Source: Streptomyces sp. HB132 (GTDB taxonomy: Bacteria > Actinomycetota > Actinomycetes > Streptomycetales > Streptomycetaceae). From it: a DNA stretch of 64,000 nt. Location: NCBI RefSeq assembly GCF_016909575.1, contig NZ_JAFBGA010000009.1, positions 186,001-250,000 on the forward strand. The letters run 5' to 3'. The notes under the pieces were generated by a model. The model did no database searches. It saw only the letters and a list, made by a program, of their open reading frames with translations, and had not been told where the DNA came from. Made by a program: the position numbers and the translations under genes. Below are positions 29,651 to 38,795 of this stretch, in pieces; positions within the stretch are counted from its first letter, which is position 1; each line of letters opens with the position of its first letter.

Positions 29651-30586
29651 TCAGTACGGACGGTCGCCCGCGACGGCGACACGCTCGGCCACCCTGCGGT
29701 GCGGAGCGTAGTCGTTCACCGCGTAGTGCTGCGTCGCCCGGTTGTCCCAGAACGCGACGTCGCCCGCGCTCCAGGTGAAGCGCACCTGGAACTCGGGCAC
29801 ATGCGCCTGCTGGAAGAGCAGGCGCAGCATCCTGTCGCTCTCCCCCCGGTCCCAGCCCACGATCCGGGTCGTGAACGAGGTGTTGACGAAGAGCATCCGG
29901 CGGCCCGTCGCGGGATGCGTCCGCACCACCGGGTGCTCGACCGGCGGGAAGCGGTCCTGGAAGGGGACAAGCCGCTCCCGCGGGGTGAACCGTGCGAAAC
30001 CCGGTACGAAGTCGTGCACCGCACGCGCGCCCTCGAGGCGCGCCTTCACCTCCGGCGCAAGGTTGTCGTACGCGGCCGCCATGTCGGCCCACATCGTGTC
30101 GCCGCCGTACGGAGGCACCTCGCGCAGGTGGAGGACCGCACCGAGCGCGGGCCGCTCCCGGAACGTCACATCGGTGTGCCAGACGTTCTCGAAGCTCGGG
30201 GTGGACGAGCGGTCGAAGCGTGCCACCTGCGGATCGTCCCCGGCGGCCAGCAGGGGGTTGGTCTCCAGTTCGCCCCAGTTGAGGGCGAAGGCACGCTGTT
30301 CGGCCGAGCTGGGGTGCTGCCCGCGGAAGAAGAGGACCTTCCACTCCAGCAGCGCCCGGTCGAGCTCCTCGCGCACGGCGGGCGTGAGCGGACGGGTCAG
30401 GTCCACACCGCTGATCTCGGCCCCGATGACCGCACCGAGCGGAGCCACGTCGAACAGCGTGTAGGGCCGGTCGGGCTGCCCCGGCGCCAGCCTGCGCAGC
30501 TCGCGTGGGCCTTCGTACAGCCCGTCCGGAGGCAGCGGGGAGACGCGTAGCGCGGGGCCGGAACCGATGGACGCGGTGAGGGACAT
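29651..30586 (-). CDS. TauD/TfdA-family alpha-ketoglutarate-dependent dioxygenase
   Basis: Fe(II)/2-oxoglutarate dioxygenase; family members release sulfite from taurine or other sulfonates. The 311-residue protein has the metal triad H137-x-D139 (NVWHTDV) and H287 (RATQHYAVNDY), plus the 2-oxoglutarate-binding Arg in HRRVAERVAVAGDRP. It sits just downstream of a broken sulfonate-type ABC ATPase and a Cys-rich leader peptide, which supports a role in sulfur scavenging. The exact sulfonate substrate is not determinable. Start ATG at 30586. Confidence 0.88.
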   Translation of the reverse strand: MSLTASIGSGPALRVSPLPPDGLYEGPRELRRLAPGQPDRPYTLFDVAPLGAVIGAEISGVDLTRPLTPAVREELDRALLEWKVLFFRGQHPSSAEQRAFALNWGELETNPLLAAGDDPQVARFDRSSTPSFENVWHTDVTFRERPALGAVLHLREVPPYGGDTMWADMAAAYDNLAPEVKARLEGARAVHDFVPGFARFTPRERLVPFQDRFPPVEHPVVRTHPATGRRMLFVNTSFTTRIVGWDRGESDRMLRLLFQQAHVPEFQVRFTWSAGDVAFWDNRATQHYAVNDYAPHRRVAERVAVAGDRPY

Positions 30587-30650
30587 GGGGGCTCCTGTCT
30601 GCGTGGGGTGTGCGCAGGCCGCTCGCGCGGGGCGGGCGGCCTCGGTCGGT

Positions 30651-31393
30651 TCAGCGGGCGGCGTCGTCGCGTACCGCCGATCCGATCTCGGCGCGCAACG
30701 CGGCGTACTCGGGCAGCCCCCGCAGCCCGTCCGGGTCGTCATTCCCGGTACGGGGCAGGGGAATTGGGACGTCCAGAGCGACGGTACCCGGCCCGGCGCC
30801 CAGGACCACCGCGCGGGTTCCGAGAAATACGGCCTCGTCCACGCTGTGCGTGACGAAGACCGAGGTGATCCCCGTACGGGAGCTGACGGTGCGCAGATCC
30901 TCCTGGAGCCGCTCACGGGTGAGCGCGTCCAGGGCGGCGAACGGCTCGTCGAGCAGCAGCAGGTCCCTGCCGCCGGCCAGGGCCCGGGCGATGGCCACCC
31001 GCTGCTGCTGGCCCCCCCCGAGATCTGCCAGGTCCTGCGTCGTGCGGTGCCGGCCAGCCCGACCCGCTCCTCCACGCGCGCGGGGCGTTTCGCCCCGGGG
31101 ACTCCCGCGTAGCGCAGCGCGAGGGAGATGTTCTCTCCGACCGTGCGCCAGGGGAACGGCCTCGGCTGTTGGAATACGACTCCCGCCTGACGCCCCGGCT
31201 CCGGTGTCCCGCCATGCACGGCGACCTCGCCACAGGAGGCGTGCTCGAAGCCGGCGATCAGCCGCAGCAAGGTGCTCTTCCCGCTCCCGGACGGGCCCAC
31301 GCGGAACGTGAGAGGCCCGTGCGACGTACGCGGACGGCAGGCGTCCGGTCCGGGCTCGCGGACAGGGTTCCGGGGGGAGACCGCCCTGCTCAC
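30651..31393 (-). pseudogene. Broken ABC transporter ATPase of the SsuB/TauB/NitT type
   Basis: Two overlapping frames together make most of an ABC ATPase. The upstream frame has Walker A VGPSGSGKSTLLRLIAGFE, the Q-loop GVVFQQPRPFPWRTVGENI and runs to WQISGG. The next frame resumes at QQQRVAIARALAGGRDLLLLDEPFAALDALTRE and ends with the H-loop FVTHSVDEA. The shift lies at an eight-C run (31012-31019 on the plus strand), inside the LSGGQ signature. The N-terminus is also degenerate: the strand before Walker A is missing. A sequencing error at the C run is possible, but the short N-terminus argues for real decay. No permease or binding protein is nearby. Confidence 0.8.
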
Positions 31394-31465
31394 CCGAGGG
31401 GCGGCCGGAGGGCGGGCGGACGACGCCGCACAGTTCTGGTAGCGCTCAGCGCTGCCGGGCCAGGC

Positions 31466-31537
31466 TCAACAGGAGCAGCCGGTCACACGGCAGAGATCGA
31501 TGCTGAGGCGCTCCTTCAGGAACTGGTCGCTGGTCAC
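31466..31537 (-). CDS. Cys-rich regulatory leader peptide
   Basis: A 23-codon frame on the minus strand, starting GTG at 31537 and encoding a peptide that ends in DLCRVTGCSC: three Cys codons within the last eight. It begins TSDQFLKERLSI after the start. Short leader peptides with a terminal CRV-type Cys cluster are known upstream of sulfur-assimilation genes in actinobacteria, where ribosome stalling at Cys codons senses cysteine supply. Here it precedes the broken ABC ATPase and TauD-type gene by about 70 bases. No clear Shine-Dalgarno is seen. Confidence 0.7.
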   Translation of the reverse strand: MTSDQFLKERLSIDLCRVTGCSC

Positions 31538-31857
31538 GGGGAGTTTCTAACACAGCCTCATGGCGGGCACCAGGGGCTGTCCGCGCCCTGGTACGGACCG
31601 GAGCGGGCCCATCGGGTCCGCATGCCACCCGTCGGCCGCCGCGCCGCTCCTCGGCGGGCCGGAGGCGGTGACGGACCAGGGGCGGTGGTAGCGCGACGGG
31701 GTGTACGTGCCGTCGGAGCCCGCTGGGGCGGCCGGGCCGCCGCGAACGGAATGGCGGGCGGGAAAAGACCGGGTATCGAGCGAACCGTAATGATCCCGTG
31801 AGGCTTTGGAGCACACCGGGGCAAGGAAGTGGCTCCGAGCATGGCAGGCTTGGGTGC
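31538..31857. other. Intergenic region before rpe, no gene recognised
   Basis: 320 bases between the divergent leader peptide and rpe. Both promoters should lie here. All long frames through it are GC-bias artefacts, and I see no conserved protein, RNA or strong repeat. Confidence 0.5.
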
Positions 31858-32541
31858 ATGGCCCAGATCAACCCCAGCATCCTGTCCGCCGACTTCGCCC
31901 GTCTCGCCGAGGAGGCGAAGGCGGTGGAAGGCGCCGACTGGCTCCATGTCGATGTCATGGACAACCATTTCGTGCCGAACCTGACGCTCGGCGTGCCGAT
32001 CGTGGAGGCGCTGAGCAAGGCGACCGGCACCCCGCTGGACTGCCACCTCATGATCGAGGACGCGGACCGCTGGGCGCCCCAGTACGTCGAGGCCGGTGCG
32101 GGCTCGGTCACCTTCCACGCGGAGGCCGCGGCCGCGCCCGTCCGGCTGGCGAGGGAGATCAGGGCGAAGGGCGCCCGCGCCTCCATGGCCCTCAAGCCGG
32201 CGACGCCCATCGAGCCGTACGAGGACCTCCTCCCCGAGCTCGACATGCTGCTGATCATGACGGTGGAGCCGGGCTTCGGGGGCCAGGCGTTCCTTGACAT
32301 CATGCTGCCGAAGATCCGCCGCACCCGTGAGCTGATCTCGAAGCACGGTCTCGAGCTGTGGCTGCAGGTCGACGGCGGGGTCTCCGCCACCACCATCGAG
32401 CGATGCGCCGAGGCCGGTGCCGACGTGTTCGTCGCGGGCTCCGCGGTGTACGGGGCCGAGGACCCGGCCGAGGCGGTGCGGGCGCTGCGCGCGCAGGCGG
32501 ACGCGGCCACCGCTTCCGCACCCTGGGCGTGCGGCCACTGA
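31858..32541 (+). CDS. rpe: Ribulose-phosphate 3-epimerase
   Basis: Interconverts ribulose-5-phosphate and xylulose-5-phosphate in the pentose phosphate pathway. The 227-residue TIM barrel has INPSILSADFARLAEE, the metal-binding HVDVMDNHFVPN and CHLMIED, MTVEPGFGGQ and the QVDGGVSATT Asp. VFVAGSAVYG closes the phosphate site. Start ATG at 31858. The next gene, a SorC-type regulator, starts 79 bases later on the same strand. Confidence 0.95.
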   Translation: MAQINPSILSADFARLAEEAKAVEGADWLHVDVMDNHFVPNLTLGVPIVEALSKATGTPLDCHLMIEDADRWAPQYVEAGAGSVTFHAEAAAAPVRLAREIRAKGARASMALKPATPIEPYEDLLPELDMLLIMTVEPGFGGQAFLDIMLPKIRRTRELISKHGLELWLQVDGGVSATTIERCAEAGADVFVAGSAVYGAEDPAEAVRALRAQADAATASAPWACGH

Positions 32542-32619
32542 ACCAAGTCCTGATGAACGCGGCCCGACGGGCCTGATCAAGGATCGCCTGATCTGACAGG
32601 ATGAAGGCGAATCGAGAGT

Positions 32620-33666
32620 GTGAACAGCAGTGAGGAGATCGCGGTGTCTGGCATCTCGGCGGGTCGGTCAGCCATGCGGATGGGACCCGCGGAGCTGGTC
32701 CAGGCGGCGGCCATGGCCCGCCGGTTCTACCTCGAGGGAAAGTCAAAGATCCAGATCGCCGAGGAGTTCGGCGTCAGCCGCTTCAAGGTGGCCCGGGTCC
32801 TGGAGACGGCCCTCGAACGTGATCTCGTGAGGATCGAGATCCGGGTACCGGCGGAGCTGGACGCGGAGCGCTCGGACGCGCTCCGGGCCCGCTACGGTCT
32901 GCGGCACGCCGTCGTGGTCGAATCCCCGGCGGAGGAGCAGGACGACGCCGCCGATCCGGAGAACCTGGGCGAGGTGGCGGCCGAACTGCTCGGCGAGCTG
33001 GTGAACGAGGGGGACGTCCTGGGGCTGGCCTGGGGCCGCTCCACCATCCACATGGCGGCGGCCCTCGACCGGCTGCCCCCGTGCACGGTCGTGCAGCTGA
33101 CCGGTGTCTACGACGCGGGAACGGCCGAGCGCGGCTCCGTCGAGGCCGTCCGCCGCGCCGCCCAGGTGTCCGGCGGCGAGGCGCACCCGATCTACGCTCC
33201 GATGCTGCTGCCCGATCCGGCGACGGCAGCCGCTCTGCGTCACCAGACGGGGATCGCCCGAGCTTTCGAGTACTTCGACAAGGTGACGGTCGCCGCGGTC
33301 TCCATCGGTTCCTGGGAGCCCGGCATCTCCACGGTCCACGACATGCTCTCGGACGAGGAGCGCGCCCACTACGCCTCGCTCGGCGTCGCCGCAGAGATGT
33401 CCGCACACCTCTTCGACGCGAACGGGCGCCGGGTCGGGCGCGATCTCGGCGAACGGTGCATCACGGTGGAGGCCGACCGGCTGCGCCGGATCCCCGAGGT
33501 GGTGGCCATCGCGGGAGGGCAGCGCAAGGCGGCGGCGATCGGCGCGGTGCTGCGCTCGGGGCTGGTCACCAGCCTCGTCACGGACACGGCCGCGGCCGAC
33601 TACCTCCTGACGGAGTCCGCGGCGGGACAGCGGCCCGCGCTGGAGCGGGCCGACCCGGACGCGTGA
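32620..33666 (+). CDS. SorC/DeoR-type sugar-binding transcriptional regulator
   Basis: A 348-residue protein with an N-terminal HTH (KSKIQIAEEFGVSRFKVARVLETA, about residues 41-64) and a C-terminal sugar-phosphate sensor domain of the SorC family. The latter shows VLGLAWGRSTIHMAAAL, VVQLTGVYDAG and VVAIAGGQRKAAAI. GTG at 32620 is taken as the start by remembered family N-termini; GTG at 32644 has the better AGGAG site and is a real alternative. It probably regulates central sugar-phosphate metabolism, given rpe upstream. Effector unknown. Confidence 0.85.
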   Translation: MNSSEEIAVSGISAGRSAMRMGPAELVQAAAMARRFYLEGKSKIQIAEEFGVSRFKVARVLETALERDLVRIEIRVPAELDAERSDALRARYGLRHAVVVESPAEEQDDAADPENLGEVAAELLGELVNEGDVLGLAWGRSTIHMAAALDRLPPCTVVQLTGVYDAGTAERGSVEAVRRAAQVSGGEAHPIYAPMLLPDPATAAALRHQTGIARAFEYFDKVTVAAVSIGSWEPGISTVHDMLSDEERAHYASLGVAAEMSAHLFDANGRRVGRDLGERCITVEADRLRRIPEVVAIAGGQRKAAAIGAVLRSGLVTSLVTDTAAADYLLTESAAGQRPALERADPDA

Positions 33667-33697
33667 CGCCGATCAGGGCTGACGCCGATCACGACCG

Positions 33698-33725
33698 AGG
33701 CCGGGCACCGCAAGGTGCCCGGCCT
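33698..33725 (+). terminator. Stem-loop with GCAA tetraloop
   Basis: Perfect 12-bp stem (33698-33709 and 33714-33725) closed by a GNRA-type GCAA loop. It lies between the convergent regulator (32 bases after its stop) and the terpene synthase gene (16 bases after its stop), so it could serve both. Confidence 0.8.
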
Positions 33726-33740
33726 TCGTCGTACCCGGTT

Positions 33741-34793
33741 TCAGCGACCGTCGCCCGCGTGCAGTCCCGTGTTGCCCGCGGCCACGCCCAGAACGGACTC
33801 CTCCAGATAAGCTCCGGGCTCCGCGTACTGGCTGACGTCCGCCGGGTTGTAGCGGGGTGTCTGGCGCGACCAGTCGAGATTTCCGCGCATCCAGCTCCGC
33901 ATCCCGTCGAGATAGGGCACGAGCAGCCCCGCCAGCTCCGGGTACAGACCGAGCAGCTCGGCCTCGGCGGTGAGGAAGCGCCTCGTCTCGGTGGCTATCT
34001 CCGCGCAGACGTGTTCGAGTGCCTGGTGCTTCCCGTAGCCGCGGTGGTGACGGACCAGGTGGACGAGATTGTGGATCTCGCCCAGAACCTGCTCCTTCTC
34101 GTAGGAGTAGACGTCGTTCGCCCAGCAGACGACGTTGCAGGACGCCTCCAGCGCCGTGATGAACCGGGCGTCGTTGTGCACCGATTCGGGCGCCTCCACT
34201 CCGGCCACGATCTCTATGAGGTCCATGCACACGTGGATCGCCCCGGTGTGCCGGCGCTTGGCGATGTACGTCGCCTCGGACGGCACGACCCCCTCGGCTC
34301 GGTTTCCCGCCTCCCATCCGGTGGCGGTCGTCAGGTACGTCATGAGGTGCCAGCTGAAACGGGCCCGCCAGTGGGGGGAGGCGCGCGGAATCGTACGTTC
34401 CCACAGATCTGCCAGGGCGACGAGCGCGGCGGGGGCGTCCGCCTCCGGCCTGGGGCCGGCGTTGGTGCTCCCGACCACGGAACGCATCCGTTCCACCACG
34501 TCCCGCACACGCTCGGGGCTGCGGCCCAGGTGCCCGTCGTCCAGCTGGTCGTCGACGAGGAAGAGCCAGACGAACCAGTCGGCGGCCAGGTCCAGGTGCT
34601 CGCTGTTCGCCGTCGGGTGGACCATGCCCACGAAGGCGGCGAAGTCGGCCTGCTGGAAGCGCTGCCTGGCTGATTCCCGATGGATCAGGCCGGTGCGCCG
34701 GGTCCACGCGCCGAGGTGCTCACGGGTGTGCTCCACGTGCGGATTGCTCCGCTGGGTGAACGGGCAGTAGATGTCGGGCAGTTCGCTTTCCAC
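33741..34793 (-). CDS. Class I terpene synthase
   Basis: Ionises a prenyl diphosphate, most likely farnesyl diphosphate, and cyclises it. From the GTG at 34793 the product is 350 residues, a usual length. It has the aspartate-rich motif DDQLDD (81-86), a sensor Arg region YIAKRRHTG (about 177-185), the NSE motif NDVYSYEKE (226-234) and a C-terminal RY pair (QTPRYNP). All metal-binding residues are intact. The frame extends to a GTG at 34928, giving 45 low-complexity residues with no good ribosome site. No P450 or other tailoring gene is adjacent. The product cannot be predicted from sequence alone. Confidence 0.88.
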   Translation of the reverse strand: MESELPDIYCPFTQRSNPHVEHTREHLGAWTRRTGLIHRESARQRFQQADFAAFVGMVHPTANSEHLDLAADWFVWLFLVDDQLDDGHLGRSPERVRDVVERMRSVVGSTNAGPRPEADAPAALVALADLWERTIPRASPHWRARFSWHLMTYLTTATGWEAGNRAEGVVPSEATYIAKRRHTGAIHVCMDLIEIVAGVEAPESVHNDARFITALEASCNVVCWANDVYSYEKEQVLGEIHNLVHLVRHHRGYGKHQALEHVCAEIATETRRFLTAEAELLGLYPELAGLLVPYLDGMRSWMRGNLDWSRQTPRYNPADVSQYAEPGAYLEESVLGVAAGNTGLHAGDGR

Positions 34794-35086
34794 AGGCGGA
34801 TCCCCATCCTCTCCGGCCGAACGCGTGACAGGTGTTCCGGGCTCGTGGGCGGCGTCGCGCCTACCGCGAGGACCTGCGGGTTGGAAGCTACCTGACCCCT
34901 CGTCACCCGGTCCAGGGATCGTGATCACGAAGGAGCGAATCCTGTTCGGGTAAGGTCCATGGGTAAGGCAGGTTCCACTTGCCCGGCCCCCGGGCAGCCT
35001 CCTTGGAGGAACTGACGAACGCGGGGGCTCATTGCTGTGTCTTCGTGGAAACGACCTGCACCGTTTCGTATGAAAAAATGGGTGTT

Positions 35087-36553
35087 ATGCGTTTTCTTGA
35101 GCCCGGCACCGGTCGTTACACGGCCTCTCCCTCGGTCCCCTACGACCTCACGTACGACGATGTCTTCATGGTTCCCGGCCGTTCCGCGGTCGGGTCCCGG
35201 CAGGCCGTGGATCTCTCCTCGCCGGACGGCAGCGGCACCACCATTCCGCTCGTCGTCGCGAACATGACCGCCATCGCGGGCCGCCGGATGGCTGAAACCA
35301 TCGCCCGTCGCGGCGGCCTGGTCGTGATCCCCCAGGACATCCCGATCGAGGTCGTCACCGAGGTCATCGGCTGGGTCAAGACGCGTCACCTCGTCCTCGA
35401 CACACCGATCGTGCTGGCCCCCGGTCAGACCGTCGCCGACGCGCTGTCCCTCCTGCACAAGCGGGCCCACGGGGCCGGCGTCGTCGTGGACGCCGGGTAC
35501 CGGCCCGTGGGAGTCGTCACCGACCACGACCTGGCCGGCGTGGACCGCTTCACCCAGCTGTCCGAGGTCATGTCCAAGGACCTGGTCGTGCTGGACGCCG
35601 GGATCGACCCGCGCGAGGCCTTCACCAAGCTCGACGGCGCCAACCGCAAGCTCGCTCCGGCGGTCGACGCGGAGGGCCGGCTCGTCGGCATCCTCACCCG
35701 CAAGGCCGCGCTGCGTGCGACGCTCTACACCCCCGCCACGGACGCGGACGGCAAGCTGCGGATCGCGGCGGCCGTCGGCATCAACGGCGACGTGGCGGGC
35801 AAGGCCAAGCAGCTTCTCGACGCGGGCGTGGACACCCTCGTCGTGGACACCGCGCACGGCCACCAGGAATCCATGATCAGCGCCGTCGCCGCCGTCCGGG
35901 CACTCGACCCGGACGTGCCGATCGTCGCGGGCAACGTCGTGGCCGCCGAGGGTGTGCGCGACCTGATCGAGGCGGGCGCCGACATCATCAAGGTCGGTGT
36001 GGGCCCCGGCGCGATGTGCACCACCCGGATGATGACCGGCGTCGGGCGGCCGCAGTTCTCCGCCGTACTGGAGTGCGCCGCCGAGGCGAAGAAGCACGGC
36101 AAGCACGTCTGGGCGGACGGGGGCGTCCGCCACCCGCGCGATGTGGCGATGGCGCTCGCCGCGGGCGCGTCCAACGTCATGATCGGCTCCTGGTTCGCCG
36201 GCACGTACGAATCGCCCGGCGACCTCCAGCAGTCCGCCGACGGCCGGTACTACAAGGAGTCGTTCGGGATGGCCTCGGCGCGCGCGGTCAAGAACCGCAC
36301 CTCGGAGGAGTCCGCCTACGACCGTGCCCGCAAGGGTCTGTTCGAGGAGGGCATCTCCACCTCGCGGATGTTCCTCGACCCCACCCGCCCCGGTGTGGAG
36401 GACCTGATCGACTCGATCATCGCCGGTGTCCGCTCCTCCTGCACCTACGCGGGAGCATCCTCGCTCGAGGAGTTCGCCGAGAAGGCGATCGTGGGCGTGC
36501 AGAGCGCCGCCGGCTACGCGGAGGGCAAGCCGCTGCACGCCAGCTGGAACTGA
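35087..36553 (+). CDS. guaB1: GuaB1-type IMP dehydrogenase/GMP reductase-family protein
   Basis: A 488-residue member of the IMPDH/GMPR fold with a pair of CBS domains inserted at about residues 100-215. It begins MRFLEPG and has YDLTYDDVFMVPG, VVANMTAIAGRRMAE and the nucleophile Cys311 in GVGPGAMCTTRMMTGVG. The mycobacterial GuaB1 counterpart is a GMP reductase regulated through its CBS domains rather than an IMP dehydrogenase, and the same is likely here. ATG at 35087 was chosen by the conserved MRFL start; open frame continues upstream. A UUCG stem-loop follows. Confidence 0.9.
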   Translation: MRFLEPGTGRYTASPSVPYDLTYDDVFMVPGRSAVGSRQAVDLSSPDGSGTTIPLVVANMTAIAGRRMAETIARRGGLVVIPQDIPIEVVTEVIGWVKTRHLVLDTPIVLAPGQTVADALSLLHKRAHGAGVVVDAGYRPVGVVTDHDLAGVDRFTQLSEVMSKDLVVLDAGIDPREAFTKLDGANRKLAPAVDAEGRLVGILTRKAALRATLYTPATDADGKLRIAAAVGINGDVAGKAKQLLDAGVDTLVVDTAHGHQESMISAVAAVRALDPDVPIVAGNVVAAEGVRDLIEAGADIIKVGVGPGAMCTTRMMTGVGRPQFSAVLECAAEAKKHGKHVWADGGVRHPRDVAMALAAGASNVMIGSWFAGTYESPGDLQQSADGRYYKESFGMASARAVKNRTSEESAYDRARKGLFEEGISTSRMFLDPTRPGVEDLIDSIIAGVRSSCTYAGASSLEEFAEKAIVGVQSAAGYAEGKPLHASWN

Positions 36554-36580
36554 GGCCGCGGGGCCCGCGGCCCGCAACAG

Positions 36581-36620
36581 AGGTGCCCCTCCCCGGCGTT
36601 CGCGCCGGGGAGGGGCACCT
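36581..36620 (+). terminator. 18-bp stem with TTCG tetraloop after guaB1
   Basis: Perfect arms (36581-36598 and 36603-36620) closed by TTCG, followed by TTTCG. One of the best terminator-like structures in the window, 27 bases after the guaB1 stop. Confidence 0.92.
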
Positions 36621-36766
36621 TTCGTGTGCGCGGCCGCGTGCGTCGACGGCTGACCGCTCCCGGACGCATCACCGATGCGGGCACTCCCGACTCGCCCTCA
36701 ATGTGGTTGAAGGATAAGTAATATGAGCCGGAATCAGCTGCCCGCCCCTCTGCGGTAAGGGACCTC

Positions 36767-38227
36767 ATGACTTCCTACTTCACCGACCTGGCCCAGCAGT
36801 ACATCGACGGCGAGTGGAGGCCGGGTAAGGGGTCCTGGGACATCATCGACTTCAACCCGTACAGCGGGGAGAAGCTCGCCTCGATCACCGTCGCGACGGC
36901 CGACGAGGTCGACCAGGCCTACCGGGCCGCCGAGCGGGCCCAGCCGGAATGGGCGGACACGAACCCCTACGCCAGGCGGACGGTGCTGGAGAAGGCGCTG
37001 CGTGTCGTCGAGGAGCGTGAGGCGGAGATCGGTGAGGCGATCGTCGCGGAGCTCGGCGGCACCCGGCTCAAGGCGGGCTTCGAGCTGCACCTGGCCAAGG
37101 AGTTCCTGCGCGAGGCGGTCCAGCTCACGCTGCGGTCCACGGGGCAGATACTCCCCTCGCCGACCGAGGGCAAGGAGAACCGCGTCTACCGGCTGCCCGT
37201 CGGCGTCGTGGGTGTCATCAGCCCCTTCAACTTCCCCTTCCTCCTGTCGCTCAAGTCGGTCGCGCCCGCCCTCGCCCTCGGCAACGCCGTGGTCCTCAAG
37301 CCGCACCAGAACACCCCGGTCTGCGGCGGCACCCTGATCGCCAAGGTGTTCGAGGAGGCGGGCCTGCCCGCCGGGCTGCTGAACGTCGTGGTCACCGACA
37401 TCGCGGAGATCGGCGACAGCCTGCTGGAGCACCCCGTACCGCAGGTCATCTCCTTCACGGGGTCGGACAGGATCGGCCGCCACGTCGCGACGGTCTGCGC
37501 GGCCAACCTCAAGCGCGCGGTACTCGAACTCGGTGGCAACAGCGCTCTGATCGTCCTGGACGACGCCGACGTCGACTACGCCGTCGACGCGGCGGTCTTC
37601 AGCCGCTACATCCACCAGGGCCAGGTCTGCATGGCCGCCAACCGCATCCTGGTGGACCGCTCGGTGGAGAAGGAGTTCACCGAGAAGTTCGTCGCGAAGG
37701 TCGCCACCCTGCGCGTCGGCGACCCGGCCGACCCCACCACCCACATCGGCCCGCTGATCAGTTCCTCGCAGGCCGACGCGGTGTCCAAGCTGGTCGACGA
37801 GACGGTGGAGGCGGGTGCCACGGCACTGCTGCACGGCCGGGCCGAGGGGAATGTGGTGAGCCCGTCGGTGCTGACCGGCATCGCCGCCGATTCGCCCGTG
37901 CTGCGGCAGGAGATATTCGGGCCGGTGGCACTGCTCGTCCCGTTCGACGGTGAGGACGAGGCCGTACGCCTCGCGAACGACACCCCGTACGGCCTGAGCG
38001 GCGCGGTCCACACCGGCAACGTCGAGCGCGGCGTACGGGTGGGACAGCGGATCCGCACCGGCATGATCCACATCAACGACGGCACGGTCCATGACGAGCC
38101 CATCGTCCCCTTCGGAGGGGAGAAGAACTCGGGCCTCGGGCGGCTGAACGGCGAGTCCATGCTCGAGGCCTTCACCACCCAGAAGTGGATCTCGGTCCAG
38201 TACGGCCGCTCGCAGTTCCCCTTCTGA
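36767..38227 (+). CDS. NAD(P)-dependent aldehyde dehydrogenase
   Basis: Oxidises an aldehyde to the acid. The 486-residue protein has all catalytic parts: Asn155 in SPFNFPF, Glu255 in LELGGNSA, Cys288 in GQVCMAANRI, and the EIFGPVALLVPF block. The sequence style (benzaldehyde/vanillin-type ALDH) suggests aromatic aldehydes, but the substrate is inference. A 146-base leader with AT-rich GGATAAGTAATATGAG precedes it. It stands just before a Lrp-type regulator and an amino-acid oxidase, which could supply related substrates. Confidence 0.9.
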   Translation: MTSYFTDLAQQYIDGEWRPGKGSWDIIDFNPYSGEKLASITVATADEVDQAYRAAERAQPEWADTNPYARRTVLEKALRVVEEREAEIGEAIVAELGGTRLKAGFELHLAKEFLREAVQLTLRSTGQILPSPTEGKENRVYRLPVGVVGVISPFNFPFLLSLKSVAPALALGNAVVLKPHQNTPVCGGTLIAKVFEEAGLPAGLLNVVVTDIAEIGDSLLEHPVPQVISFTGSDRIGRHVATVCAANLKRAVLELGGNSALIVLDDADVDYAVDAAVFSRYIHQGQVCMAANRILVDRSVEKEFTEKFVAKVATLRVGDPADPTTHIGPLISSSQADAVSKLVDETVEAGATALLHGRAEGNVVSPSVLTGIAADSPVLRQEIFGPVALLVPFDGEDEAVRLANDTPYGLSGAVHTGNVERGVRVGQRIRTGMIHINDGTVHDEPIVPFGGEKNSGLGRLNGESMLEAFTTQKWISVQYGRSQFPF

Positions 38228-38339
38228 CCGGCCGGCACCCGCGGTGGGCGCGCCCCGTGCGGGGCGCGCGTGGTCTACTTCGGGGGCGGCCCCGAGCCGT
38301 CCCCGAAGCCCTCCGCCGCAGAAAAGTGATCCGCCCGAC

Positions 38340-38795
38340 GTGCGCCTTAACGACCTCGACGAACGCATCGTCCACGCCCTCGCCGAAGACGCCCGTCGCT
38401 CCTACGCGGACATCGGCGCCCTCATCGGCCTCTCCGCACCCGCGGTCAAGCGCCGGGTGGACAGGCTGCGCGCCGAAGGTGCCATCACGGGCTTCACCGT
38501 GCGTGTCGACCCGGCGGCGCTCGGCTGGGAGACCGAGGGGTTCATCGAGATCTACTGCAGCCGCAACACCGCCCCCGAAGCGATCAAGAGGGGCCTGTCC
38601 GCGTATCCGGAGGTCGCGTCCGCGTCCACCGTGACAGGCGACGCCGACGCGATCGTCCAGGTCTTCGCCGCCGACATGCGGCACTTCGAGCAGGTGCTGG
38701 AGCGCATCGCCGGTGAGCCGTACGTCGAGCGGACGAAGTCGGTCCTGGTGCTCTCCCCGCTGCTGCGGCGGTACTCGTCCGGCCCGCCCGCCTGA
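38340..38795 (+). CDS. Lrp/AsnC-family transcriptional regulator
   Basis: A 151-residue feast/famine regulator. The N-terminal winged HTH includes SYADIGALIGLSAPAVKRRVDRL (about 20-42). The C-terminal RAM domain (GFIEIYCSRNTAPEAIKRGL, VTGDADAIVQVFAADM) binds amino acids and mediates oligomer formation. GTG at 38340 gives the usual length. It is followed, after a region with three direct repeats, by an amidase and a flavin amine oxidase that are likely targets. Confidence 0.88.
   Translation: MRLNDLDERIVHALAEDARRSYADIGALIGLSAPAVKRRVDRLRAEGAITGFTVRVDPAALGWETEGFIEIYCSRNTAPEAIKRGLSAYPEVASASTVTGDADAIVQVFAADMRHFEQVLERIAGEPYVERTKSVLVLSPLLRRYSSGPPA

Noticed and set aside
30610..31311. Plus-strand frames opposite the ABC ATPase remnant
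   Set aside because: The ATPase motifs are on the minus strand; the plus-strand frames are Arg/Ser-rich noise.
32572..32593. Repeated CCTGATC before the SorC-type regulator as an operator
   Set aside because: Only two short copies with no clear symmetry; too weak to list as a site.
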